Below, one piece after another: positions 1 through 11,210 of a DNA stretch of 64,000 nucleotides. Numbering within the stretch: the first letter of the stretch is position 1; each line of letters opens with the position of its first letter. The stretch covers positions 2,429,445-2,493,444 of the forward strand of contig JALMQS010000089.1 of NCBI GenBank assembly GCA_024734495.1, written 5' to 3'. Under the pieces are notes generated by a model. It had not been told where the DNA came from, did not search any database, and saw only the letters and a program-made list of their open reading frames with translations. The translations under genes were made by a program, and so were the position numbers. This DNA is from Forficula auricularia (taxonomy: Eukaryota; Arthropoda; Insecta; Dermaptera; Forficulidae).

Positions 1-1410
1 TTAGCTTAATTGGATAACGTTAACCCATGCCTCAACGAGGTTCAGGTTTTGAAAAACTAAGGGAGCTTAAAGTAGTTGTTTCGCGACAATCCAAGCAAAA
101 AGTTAATGCTAGAGTATATAGAACAGACAATAAGGATTCATAGTTCATAAGGCCAAAACTTTTGATGTGTATGTACCAAATCTAGCCAATCCCGTGCTCG
201 TTTGACAATTTTGGCAACATTGTAAGAGATTGAATATTTTTATAGATGACATTAAAATGACAGATAAAATGAGTGATAAAATACATATCTATTCTTCATT
301 TTTTAGTTTGAAAAGATTATAATTTTAAATTCCCTCCCTCCCTTAATTTTAGGTCGATATGGACCAAAATCTAATCAGCTCTTAATCTCAATGGACCAAA
401 ACTACGTGTGAAATTTGGTTTTGATATTGACACTAGTTTTTGAGCTAGCTCGTCCACAAAAATATGGTAACGCACAGACTAACTAACAGACTAGCAGACA
501 TTTTGAAAAAACAATTATTATTTCGAAAAAAAGTAGAAAAAAACGCTTTTTTCATGCACGATTACAATACTTGACCATACACCCTGTATGGTAAAGTAAA
601 AAATGATTACCTATCCCCTTATCCAAAAAATCTCGATTGTTTAATGTTGGTTTAGTTTTTTATAAAAATGCTAAGAACGGTTTCTTAATTATAATTAAAT
701 ATGTATGTAAATTTTCCGATATCCACTATAGTGCAATGCTAAAGAGCCCGAAAAACTCGATTTTTGAAATTAAATATCTCCGGAACTGTATTGTTCATAA
801 ATTTCGTTTTGCCACCAATCGATGCAGAAGTATTTAAATAATAATTTATCTAAATTTCGGAAAAATCCTAAGAAAACGCATTTGGCGGAATAACTACCTT
901 AAATTTTCGTTTTTATTCGTATTAAGTTTGCTTGGACATTAAGACAATTAAAAATCTGAATCCATAACAAATTCATATAAAATAATTTTTTAAAAGATCT
1001 GACCAAGGGTTTTCGAGTAATTTATTATTAAAAATCTGACTAAATAATCGAAAATATCAGTCCGCTTCACTTAAAAATAAATAAATCGCGTGACACGAGA
1101 CAAAAAACATTTATTTATTATATTTATTAATTAAATTATTTCATACTTCCGATTAAAAATGATGTTAGTTAACATCTAAATTAATATAATTTATTTATGT
1201 GTTAAAATTTTTAATTTTAGTCGAAAAAAAATTTAGATTTTATTTTGACTTCCCAGGTAGGTACCTCCTATCCGAGCAAACTTATAATATTTTCAAAAAA
1301 GAATTTCGTATTAAAATTGATAACTGAAATTCAAACTTGGTTCACGAATGAATTTTATACATTCAAAAGTGTGTAGCTAGGAAACATTGAGCGTTCACTA
1401 AGATTCGATG
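1..1410. other. AT-rich non-coding DNA with a repeat A fragment
   Basis: No convincing coding region is present. About 330-610 matches repeat family A, which is seen most completely at 18,530-18,925: the shared words include a GAGCTAGCTCGTCCACAAAA stretch near 440-460, an AACGCACAGACTAACTAAC stretch near 470-490 and CATGCACGATTACAATACTT near 555-575. The remainder is AT-rich sequence in which I see nothing. Confidence 0.6.
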
Positions 1411-1601
1411 TTAAATTTTCACATACTAGGATATGGGTAAGTAAGTGTAATGTAATATTTCTAAAACGTTAAAGACTTTCAGAGTATTTGCAGGCAATTT
1501 CACTAAGTTAAGATTTAAACAGGACAAATTCGGGAAAAAATAAATATTCAAACATGCCAGAGATTAAGACTTGTTTAATTTTCAAGAAAAAGAAGCATAC
1601 A

Positions 1602-1632
<31 letters not shown>

Positions 1633-3057
1633 TTATTCATAATTCTTACAATTTAACTTTACACAATGCTCTGAGGCAGTTTGCCTCATATGAGCAGTAA
1701 AAAAGGATAATTAACATAAAAGAAAAGAAGAGAAAAATAAAAACAAGTGTGTGCGAAAAAGAAAACTCGAGTGAAAGAAAGGTGAGAGAGCCAGCAGGGG
1801 GGAAAAGGACGCCAAAAAAAGAGACGCTCACTCCCTAAACCCGCCCCCGGGAATACATGCCAAGAGACCACGAATGAATATAAGTGTTGATGAAGATGAA
1901 CGGGTGAATGAAGGTAATGAATTACACAGTCGGGCAGCAGTGACAGTGAATGACCTATTCACCACCTCGGACCGGTGACTCGGAATATGAATTACGATTT
2001 GAATCAGCCCGAAAAGGGCGATTATGTATGGATGATTTAAAGATGAACATTTTATAGATGTATTCAGGCTGATGTGAAATGAAGGTGCGATGCAGGAATT
2101 TGCCAAGCATGTAGAGGCGCCTCTGGGTCGCCCTAAACCAACCAAGTCTGACATAAAAGGGGGAGACATGATCGCGTCTAGGAATGTCGAAAATAAATCG
2201 AACGCATGCATTCAAAGCCCGATCAAGTAAGCCCGCGCGGGTCCCAGAGACGTCACCATACACGAGGCAACAATAGTCCATGGTTGGCAATATCAAAGAA
2301 TTGATGAGATGTTTTCGTGTCGAAAAAGGAATGAGATGCCTGACTTTAATGAGTTGATGGAGACTCCGGAACACTCGTCGACTAACCGAATTAATGTGTT
2401 CCTCCCAGGTGATGAATCGGTCAAAGATGATCCCGAGATTAGGGACACACTCGCTATATTGAATCTGGTGCCCATTTACACTTACTCTATGGGGGTCACC
2501 GCCAGAAAGCCTCCTGACAAAAGGACGACTACTAATAACCATGGCCTTGGTTTTTCCCTCATTAATTGTTAAATAGTTTTCGAGGGCCCAGGTACAAATC
2601 GTCTCTATATTTTTATTCATTAAACTAACCGCAGTTTCCACTCCATCGGGGGGAAACGACAGATACACCTGTAGATCATCCGCATAAAGGTGATAATTGC
2701 AACTCTCCAAGCAGTCGGGTAGATCCGAAATAAAAAGGGAAAAGAGAAGCGAGCCCAGAAGAGAGCCTTGGGCCCCCCCCCCCTAATGATAGGAAGACAG
2801 GATGATGATACTCCATCGGCACCAGCAACCCTCTGGGAACTACCAGTAAGATAAGAAGCAATCCATGAGAGAACACTATTAGAAAAATTAAACCCAACCA
2901 GCTTTCTAATCAAAAGTTCATGATCGACACAATCAAAGGCCCGGCTAAAGTCAAAGAAACAAGCAAATCCAATCTCTTCCGATCAATAGCCCACCTAATA
3001 TCTTCACTAACCTTAATAAGTACAGTGCGGGTGCTATGTTGGGCACGAAAACCAGAT
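1602..3057 (-). mobile_element. 5'-truncated jockey/CR1-type LINE with decayed reverse transcriptase
   Basis: This is the C-terminal half of a non-LTR retrotransposon reverse transcriptase, broken by frameshifts. On the minus strand it opens inside the RT domain at an SGFRAQHSTRT-like motif near 3,055, continues through motif A (FDFSRAFDCVDH, about 2,940-2,965) and the catalytic YADDLQVY box (about 2,665-2,687), and ends with the usual thumb region (a LGIIFD motif, then LPTMDYCCLVYGDV). At least two frame changes are needed: one near 2,955 and one at the long run of G/C at 2,772-2,781. The 3' end is a (TAA)n-type tail at about 1,605-1,632. The copy near 49.1 kb lacks this element at the homologous position, so it inserted into the 3' flank of zinc-finger unit 1 after duplication. 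Jockey versus CR1 clade is not resolved. Confidence 0.82.
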
Positions 3058-3206
3058 ATACACAATAGAAGAAGTACAAATAGTCTCACTAGTCACAAAG
3101 GTTGAATCTAAATGACTGTAGGTCGTCAACGGCTTCGAATTTAATTGACTTGTAATTAGTAGGGCAACCTTACTTATCTGTTTGCCATTTCAGAGTTTTA
3201 TTTAAT

Positions 3207-4863
3207 TTAGTTATTTAAAATAGAAGCAATAGAGTCAATTTTCCAGGAATGGGTTTGCAAATGCCTTTTGAGATCACCTTTTTGCGAGAAACTCTTCTCG
3301 CAGTGATCACAGTCGAAAGGCTTTTCGCCTGTATGAAAAATCAAATGCCTTTTGAGGTCCTCCTTCCGTGAGAAACCCTTCTTGCAGTGATCACAGACGA
3401 AAGACTTTTCGGATGTATGAATAATTAAATGCTTTTTGAGATTACCCTTTTCTGAGAAACTCTTATAGCACTGCTCACATACGAAAGGCTTTTCTCCTCT
3501 ATGAATAAGTATATGCCTTTTGAGAGTTCCTTTTTCTGAGAAAGCCTTATCGCAGTGAACACAGACGAAAGGCTTTTCGCCTGTATGAGTAAGTAAATGG
3601 GTTTTGAGAGTTCCTTTTACCGAGAAAGCCTTGTCGCAGTGATCACAGACGAAAGGCTTTTCGCCTGTATGAATGAATAAATGCTCTTTGAGATGATGTT
3701 TTAGCGAGAAACCCTTAGCGCAGTAATCACAAACGAAAGGCTTTTCGCCTTTATGAATAGATAAATGGCTTTTTAGATGATGTTTTAGTGAGAAAGCCTT
3801 ATTGCACTGATCACAGACGAAAGGCTTTTCGCCTGTATGGATAAATAAATGTTTTTTAAGATTATCTTTTCGCGAGAAACCCTTATTGCAGTGATTACAG
3901 ACGAAAGGCATTTCGCCTGTATGAATAAATAAATGACATTTGAGATCATCTTTTTTCGAAAAACCCTTCGCGCAGTGATCACAGGCGAAAGGCTTTTCAC
4001 CTGTATGAATATATAAATGCTTTTTGAGATGATGTTTTTGAGAGAAACTCTTATTGCACTGATCACAGACGAAAGGCTTGTCGCCTGTATGAATAAGTAA
4101 ATGTCTTTTTAGATTAACTTTTCGCGAGAAACCCTTCTCGCAGTGATCACAGGCGAAAGGCTTTTGGCCTGTATGCTTTTTATTAGAAATAGTTCCCGAA
4201 CATTGATTAGTTTGTTTTGATTTCAATTTTTCTTGATTGTTAGGACAGGGTAAAGACCGTTTTATTCCATGGTATAGATTATGAACGGTCACTTTAGACG
4301 CCTTCTCGATCTGGGGAGTCATGACAATAAGAGGTTCCGGTTTGGTTCCAACATTGTATTTCCGATCGCTCAGATGGCTTGTTAATAGTATTTCTTCCGA
4401 ATGGCCTTGGTGGATATGGCTTTCGAAATCAGACAATGATAGGAATCCAGAGAAACATTCGTCACAGAAATAATCTTCAGTTTCATTCTTCGATAGATTA
4501 GTTGTGTCTGAAAAAAATGTATTGATGAGATGAATTTAGAGATGAAATTTTATATTAGAGAAGTTTATTGTAGTTTTGTTATTTTTAAGCAATCTCAAAA
4601 AACTTAATCCCTTGAATTTCAGGACAAAGGGAGTGAGTCCTATTTTCATCTGAATTAGAATTTGAACAAAAGTTTTAGGAGAATGCTTCCAAGGTTATCA
4701 ATCAAATAAAGGAACTCACCCTCAGCTGATGTATCTTTTCTCAAATGAAATTTCATTTTTAAAATTAAATGTAATTTCCTATGTACACATTTCTTTTGAT
4801 GTTTGTTCAGGAATTCTTCATTAATGAACATTGTCTTGCAATCGCAACACAAGAAATGTGGCC
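3207..4863 (-). CDS. C2H2 zinc-finger protein, unit 1 (eleven tandem fingers, 5' exons not seen)
   Basis: Probable nuclear DNA-binding protein; target unknown. Two exons are visible. The first (4863-4720, 144 nt) follows an AG acceptor, ends at a GTGAGT donor, and encodes a C2HC finger (FLCCDC, then H-x3-C). The second (4507-3207) follows an AG acceptor; the split codon G|AC joins them in frame. It starts with another finger (YFCDEC, then H-x4-H), has a variable linker of about 75 residues, then eleven CX2CX12HX3H fingers with TGEKPF-type linkers, and ends ASILNN-stop. There is no ATG: the apparent start at 4436 is a TTG and the frame is open up to the acceptor, so upstream exons must exist. 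All fingers keep their four ligands, so the array looks functional. Related units lie at 14.2-15.4, 30.5-31.2 and 49.3-50.6 kb. Confidence 0.88.
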
Positions 4864-5320
4864 CTGAAAAAGATATAATTTCAATTATTATTAGTTAGAT
4901 ATAAATCAGGGTGGCCATTCAAAAACGATTTTCAAATTCCCGGTTATTTTTCAACAACGTGAAGACTGGACAGTGGACACACGCCAATGGCTCTTATGTG
5001 AAATACACTTTGAAATTAAATCTTTTTTATATTTACTACTTGAATATTGAAAATTTTTAAAAATTTTCTGTAAATTTATACAAATTGTTATACCTGACAA
5101 AGGCAATAAATTTATCATAAATTTAAATGATCAATTTTGTTTTTATTTTTAACTATAAGTCTAATATTTGAGTGAGTTGATTTGTTTAAATATAATAAAA
5201 TAAATTTTAAAATTATTAAAAAAATATATATATTCTTTCTTAATACCATACAGGGTACATTATATTTTTCGAGATAATAACTGTTTTTTCAAAATGTCTG
5301 TTAGTTAGTACGTGCTCACT

Positions 5321-7149
5321 CACAGTGGTCCAAAATCCCGAAAAGCTGGCAAAAAGTCAAAAATAAAGTTATTATTACGGAGTTTTTGGCCGTTAGGTTG
5401 GATACACACAAAGAATACTCGATGGTCAAGAGAAAAGTTGCCTATTGGTTTTACTTTAGTTTATATTCATTGCCAAAGTTACCCTAGTTCCTTCATCTAG
5501 TACAGTTTCATCACAGCCACGAATTCTAACAATATAAATGAACATCGTAAATGCCTGTTAGTTAGTACATGCGCACAGTGGTCCCAAATCCCGAAAAGCT
5601 GGCCAAAAGTCAAAAATAAAGTTATTATTACGGAGTTTTTGGCCGTTAGGTTGGATACACAGATAGTTTAAAAGAAAAGGTGCCTATTGGTTTTACTTTA
5701 GTTTATATTCATTGCCAAAGTTACCCTAGTTTGAACAAACCTGCGCAGAGTGTGATAGCAAGAAAATAACGCTCACTTTAAAAATCGATATCTTAGTGAA
5801 AAGTAGATCGATTTTCATTCTCTAAAATGGAAAATACTTCTGGAAGTAAGTAGAATTTATATATATATTTGAAAATTCATAATTATAAAGTGTGATATAA
5901 AAATTTAGTGATATTCTTTAACGAAAATTATAGAAAAGAATTTTGTGTAAATTTTAAAAAATTATTAAAAAATTAATGAGTACCGCGGAGTCCAGATAAA
6001 AGACCGATTGAGGCATTTGGTTAATACTATAATTTAACAAAATCAACAAACATTAGGTGCGGATAGTTGCGGATCTAATTGTAGTGACTGTATAGGTATA
6101 GTGTTTAGGACTTCGCACGAGATAAGACCAGACGACTTGTTGAATGGTTCAAATTAATCAATTGTACTTATATAATTCTATATTGAAAAGAAAAAATTAT
6201 TTACTGATTGTTTTTTATTGAGCGTTTTTTTATAAAAATTCAACTTACTCTACTTTTATAGTGGGAGTTGATGAGCATTTAATAAACTGATTCTATGTTA
6301 TATTACAGGTAAAAATATCAAGTGGCTATGAAATAAGTATTCAAAAATTTCAGAAGTATTTCTTAGAAACAGTAAGAAAATGTGTTGAATTGTATCCGTG
6401 GTATTATATGCTTACTTCGGACCATAAAATTTTAATTCATGAGTCACAAATTATTGCTTCTGTATTATTACCAATCGGGCAAATGTCCGAAGATGCCCAA
6501 GAAGCCTCAGTTAATACATATATTAAAAGGTTTCGTGAAGACTTCTCGAGTAAAAATCATGGAAGATGTTTTTCTCCGATTATTAGTTGCATCTGATCCA
6601 TACATTTCGAAACAAAAAAAAATTGAAAAGTTTTGCGCCAGAAGCAGTAGGCCTGCTAGTATCGCCTGCACCTCCAGATTCAGTGACAATGCCAGGAGTA
6701 AGCTCTGAAAGTTGCGCAGCTGATACGGAAAAAGAAGAAACGTTTGACTAGGATTCTAATGATTCTCATGACGAAAATAACGATGATTAAATGACAGATG
6801 TAATTGGAAGTTTTTTATGAATTTAATAAATGCAATTTTTTTTAACCATTTTTATTTTTAATTCAGCCTTTTCAATTCTTTAAAAAAATTTCATACATAT
6901 TATTTTTGTAATTTTAACTTAGATTCCTAAGCAGAGAGCTCAAAAACCATTGAATGCCAAATTTCGAATAAATCTGATATTTTTGAAATATATATGTCCG
7001 CTATATTGAAACCGCCATTTTGTTTTTTCGTAAATTTTGACTTTTGATTCTTAATCAGCGACATCGAAAACCTTAGTGTACCAAGTTTTATTCAAATTGA
7101 AGAACGCCTTCATATTTTGGCCAGGTTTTCGGGATTTGGAACTACTGTG
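5321..7149 (+). mobile_element. Decayed Transib-like DNA transposon with RSS-like ends
   Basis: The element is bounded by inverted ends that begin CACAGTG. The left end is at 5,574 (CACAGTGGTCCCAAATCCC), a second left-end copy at 5,321, and the right end, inverted, finishes at 7,149 (CACAGTAGTTCCAAATCCC on the minus strand). The match runs about 36 bp. CACWRTG ends are characteristic of Transib and of the related RAG recombination signal. The interior carries a relic of the matching transposase (6,310-6,790). Both flanks belong to repeat family A, whose uninterrupted form is at about 18,630-18,680, so the insertion site is defined; a clean 5-bp target duplication is not visible. The first 180 bp of the element are duplicated (5,321-5,500 and 5,574-5,730). 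Confidence 0.72.
6310..6790 (+). pseudogene. Transib transposase (RAG1-core-like) C-terminal relic
   Basis: The family cuts DNA at CACWRTG ends with a DDE-type RNase H fold; RAG1 is the domesticated vertebrate relative. The frame opens right after an acceptor-like TTACAG at 6,304-6,309 and reads VKISSGYEISIQKF, then a WYYM box, HKILIHESQII, and PIGQMSEDAQEA followed by a KRFRE segment. The SE/E and RFR positions correspond to the region around the catalytic glutamate of Transib and RAG1, and the following MEDVFLRLL matches the conserved MEDV segment. One frameshift (about 6,545) separates these parts, and an in-frame TAG near 6,750 precedes an acidic tail (DSNDSHDENNDD) ending at 6,790. The catalytic aspartates are not present. 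A possible first exon (ATG at 5,827, donor GTAAGT near 5,846) is only a guess. Confidence 0.7.
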
Positions 7150-8054
7150 GTTACCAAATTTCGTGGACGAGTTAGCTCAAAAACTAGTGTGAATATCAAA
7201 ACCAAATTTCACACGTAGTTTTGGTGCATTGAGATTAAGAACTGATTAGATTTTCAAAATTCAAAAGTAAGAGGGGGGGGGGACGGTAAAAATTAAAATT
7301 ATAATATTTTCATAAAAAATGAAAATCTAGGCCCTTGGACTAAACTCAACCAAATTTTGTATACATAATCAGTGGGCTACTAGAAGACTAAAATGCAAAA
7401 ACTATACATCCAAAACGGGGAGGGGAGTTGTAGGGTTAAATAATTAAAATTTATGCTCTTGTACCAAACTTAACCAGAAGTGTATGGTAAAGTCAAGTGG
7501 ACAGCCTCATCAGATCGTGTCAATTTATTTCTATAGGCGGAAGGGGGGTAAAATTTTGTTAGGAGTGCTAGGACTCATCCCACCCGTAAATATCGAAAGC
7601 CAGGCCGATATATAATATTGTCATCATGTTTAAAAATTATGTGAAAAATTTTCAAAACATATTTATCTAAAAATTCTGCCCCCTTGAACAGCCGACGGAG
7701 GGAGGGGGGGGGCAACTCTACCACCCTTTCATACGTTCATGTACTATGATGAATTTAATAAGAAACTTATCAGAAAATTAGGGGAAAATACTAAAGTTTT
7801 TCATAATAATATTAACTGAATTCAACATTCTCGAGAGTCAGCCGGTGAGCTGCCCTCATTCCGTATACTAAGTAATATTTAATATTGACTCTACTGTTGT
7901 TATTCATATATAAATTAAAATAAATATGGTTTTCCACATTCCGAAAAAGCTTTTTTTGTAATTTCCAACAGTAATTTCAATTTTATTTCAATACCTAATC
8001 TAAAACTAGCTGATTTTCTCTCAGCTTGTATAAATTATTATAAATCAATTTTTA
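7150..8054. repeat. Repeat A remainder and G-rich runs
   Basis: 7,150-7,280 continues repeat A on the right of the Transib insertion (reverse orientation relative to 430-520). 7,320-7,450 holds a G-rich unit with the word CCAAATTTTGTATACATAATC that recurs at 10.3, 11.95 and 18.3 kb; runs of G occur at 7,265-7,280 and 7,690-7,710. No gene is seen. Confidence 0.55.
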
Positions 8055-8640
8055 CTTTATCCAATGCGAAGCATGGGAGAAAGTATTGGAATCGCTCTCG
8101 CGGCAAGCGCGACTTCAAAGGGTCCTCAGGTAAAGACTACGGAACCCATAGACTCAATTAAGGTCACAAATTGAAGTATTCAATGAGATTGAATTTTAGC
8201 ACGTGACGGTTTTGCCAAAAATTACCTGGAATCTCGTCGAGAGGCCAAAAAGTGCCATTTTTTTGGAAGTGCGTGGGGATGGATGTATGTATGTGTGTTA
8301 TCGTTTTTTTCGTCCACGATTTTTTCCACACCGTTACACCGATTGAAATGAAATTGAAAACCTACCATTAGTTTAACAAAATGAAGCGCTGATTAGTTTT
8401 TGGTACATATCGGTCCACAAACATTAGTACTTTATTTCAGTACTTTTTAGTTTTTTCTAAATATCTTGAAAATGACTTAACCAATTTTGATGAAATTTAA
8501 TATCCTAATTAAGTACCTTGGGGACCATAAAAAAGGTTAAATAAAGTTTTTAGTAAAATTATATTTTAAAGTACTTTATTTAAGAACATATTAATATTTC
8601 AAATGAATTTGGATAAAGTTTAGCAACGATCCGTTGCAGT
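8055..8640 (+). repeat. Repeat family B copy
   Basis: This roughly 600-bp segment recurs inverted and longer at 26,296-27,003. One end reads ACTTTATCCAATGCGAAGCA, the other (inverted) contains AACTTTATCCAAA next to GCAACGATCCGTTGCAG. Shared interior words include AAAACCGTCACGTGCTAA-like sequence and GGTCCTCAGG. No coding capacity; probably a non-autonomous element. Confidence 0.65.
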
Positions 8641-10334
8641 TTATTTCATATTTATAACAAAAATTTTCAAAACTTATTATAAGCAGGGCTTGGATTTCGC
8701 CCTATTTGCTTAAAATTTAGGCCAATATGATATCTATATGGGTTTCATGAAATGCTGAATAAAATAAGAGTCATTTGTGAGTGCCTATCATGCCCTATTA
8801 TGGGTGTTAGTGCCTATTTCACCTATAAATGGCTTTTTTTAGTGACTATTTTAACTAAAATTGACAATTTTTATTTTTTACGATCTATAGATTTTCTAAA
8901 TGTAAAAGTTTTTTTGAATTATTAAGAAAATATTGTGAAAAAATTATTTATCGACCAGGTAAAATTTTACATAAATGAGCCGAGTAGACCATATTTAATA
9001 GCCTGCTCCGAACTTGAAGCAACAAATAATTGGCAAAGTATTAAGTAAGTTTCAATTTCTTTGGATCCTAAAAATAAATCATTGGACAACTAAATAGTAG
9101 ATTTGTTGACCATAAAAATATTCTCTCCAGCTTATACTGCTTGGTACCGACTGTTTGCTGTGACCTGTGACAAATCGCTGGACCTAGAAAACTTGAGCAT
9201 CTACAAGAACAGAGTTCAACTAAGCTTATTGGAGAGTATGAACTTTGGAAAAATTATTGGAGCCGAAAGGAACAATCAGATCGGCCATCATGTGACATTG
9301 AGGCTCTTGGTGAGTGTAATGCTGAACTTAACCAAACATTTTTATATTATTAAACATTTTTGCAACTTTGCCGGTGACACCATGCACTCCAGAGAGAACT
9401 AATGAGTAGTACAGATTTTCTACTTTGAGGAGGCTTAAATCGTATCTAAGGAACTCCTGGGGCCAAGATCGACTTACCGGATTAGCTCATATGTCTATTC
9501 ATAGAGACATTGACATTTCCACCGACAAAGTATTAAATAAGTATGTTTGCAAATAAAAAAAGATTGGATTTTGTTTTGTAAAATTTCTATGTGTACTTAT
9601 ATGTTTAATACTTAATAAATACTTTTATTAAAACATTTTTGTCTCTTTGTTTTTTTTTTAAACTATTTAAACGACTTTAGGGTGAAAATGGACGTAGCAC
9701 CCCGAAATGCTTTTTTCCTAGGGGAATGCCAAAAAGGGGCGGCAGATATTAACCCCCCCACCCCCCGAAAAAATCCTAGGTACGGCCCCTGCCAATAAGT
9801 ATAATTTTGTTTACTTCCGTGAACCCACAGCATAAAAAGTGTTGGGATATTTCTAATTAACGTTTTTTTAGACCAAAATTTTGATTATCTTAGTTTCCTG
9901 CATATCTATATACCTATATAAAATTAAGGTTTTGTCTGTACATTGCTCCAAATCGTGTCAAATTTTGGTTGTACACGTTTCAAGCAAAGTTATGAACGAA
10001 AACACCCTCAACAAAATTCCTGTCTGTCTGTCTGTATGTTTCCGTCGTTACCGCGAAAAGTTGCTCACGATTCACGTAAAAACGGCTGAAGGGATTTTTA
10101 TGAAATTTCATATTTGCATAAGATGACTTCTTACTTAGGTTTATAGCTATATAACGTTTTGATATTTTGACCCCAAAAGGGGGTTTTGGGGAAGCGCACA
10201 AATGAAAATTATCAAATAACTCCTAAACTATTAACTCTACGGCAAATTTTATTATAAGCAAAGTTGTAGGGGATATGATTTCTGACAACTTTTGTTTAAA
10301 AAAATTCCCCCCAAAAAGGTGGGGGTGGAGTGAG
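8641..10334. other. Non-coding stretch, nothing recognised
   Basis: AT-rich sequence with short open frames only. A block near 9,660-9,860 recurs at 12,250-12,440 (shared words GGGGCGGCAGATA and CTAGGTACGGCCC), so it is repeat debris. I see no supportable gene. Confidence 0.5.
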
Positions 10335-10900
10335 GAAAATCTAAATTCTTGCCCTTGGAGCAAACCCAACCAAATTTTGTATACATAATCTGTGGGCCTC
10401 TAGAGATCTAGAAATGAAAAAACTAACCACCCAAAATGGGGGGGGATAGAAAATTAAAATTCTTGCTCTTGGACCAAACTCAACGAAATTTTGTATAATT
10501 AATCTATGGATCACTAGAAGGCTAGAAATGCAAGAGCTAGGTACAGAAGGGGGGTGCGGGGGTGGAATAGAGTGAGTGTGGGTTAGGGTATGGCGTGTGT
10601 GGTGAGGGAGAAAGGCGGAGTAGGGTGGAAATGCAGGGGGTGGAGGCCACGGGGTGGGGTCCGGGGTGGATGGGGTGCAGGGTTGGTGGAGTGGGGTGGT
10701 AGGTTCAGGTGAGGATCCAGAGGCGTAGTGTGGTGGTACGCGGGGTGGGTGTCCGAAGTGGGTGGGGGCGGGGGGTTTGTCATGGATGCATGGTGAGAGG
10801 GGTGGGGGGGTGCTGGGTGGGTTTCGGGGATGTGGTGGGTGGGAGTGGGGTGGGGTGCGTGGATTGGCGGTCCAGGGAGGGTGCCCCCTGGCTAGCAAAA
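10335..10900. repeat. Two ~112-bp tandem units followed by a G-rich tract
   Basis: Two diverged copies of the unit containing CCAAATTTTGTATACATAATC lie in tandem (10,335-10,446 and 10,447-10,556). They run into about 330 bases of almost pure G/T with little C or A (10,550-10,890), which creates long artificial open frames on both strands (proline-rich on the minus strand). A GC-rich inverted motif with GGGCCGCC and GGCGGGCC arms follows at 10,895-10,935. The tract is low complexity, not coding. Confidence 0.65.
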
Positions 10901-11210
10901 GGGCCGCCGAAGGCGGGCCTTGCAGCTAGTTTTAATTAAAAATACGAGCCCTACGTAAAAGCCATTATCACTTTTTGATTTAATTGTAACATCAACAATT
11001 TACTTCAAAAAAATCATCAAATAATAATAAATATATTGTACATTTCAAATGAGAAATTTGAATTCCCGTTCACTTTAGGAACTAAGATGGCGTCGATTTC
11101 TCTCATGACCAGACTATATTAAATACAGTGACTAATGACTATACCCTTCCACTTTCAATTCTAAATAGAATAGCATAAATGAAGGGGCATTATCTAATTA
11201 ATTCCAAAAA

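Noticed and set aside
637..837. 66-residue frame near the left end
   Set aside because: No family features, AT-rich composition typical of chance frames, no splice or start context.
3207..4436. 409-residue zinc-finger protein starting with methionine at 4436
   Set aside because: The codon is TTG and the frame continues upstream to a splice acceptor; the true protein is spliced from further 5'. The same holds for 14,958 and 50,124 (TTG) and for 59,807 and 62,768 (GTG).
8260..8320. Possible tRNA or structured RNA near GTGCGTGGGGATGGATG
   Set aside because: No cloverleaf can be formed; the sequence belongs to repeat B. No tRNA or rRNA gene was recognised anywhere in the window.
10341..10939. 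185-residue proline/histidine-rich frame and a glycine/valine-rich frame opposite it
   Set aside because: Both arise from a low-complexity G/T tract; no domain, no splice signals, and the tract is repeat-derived.
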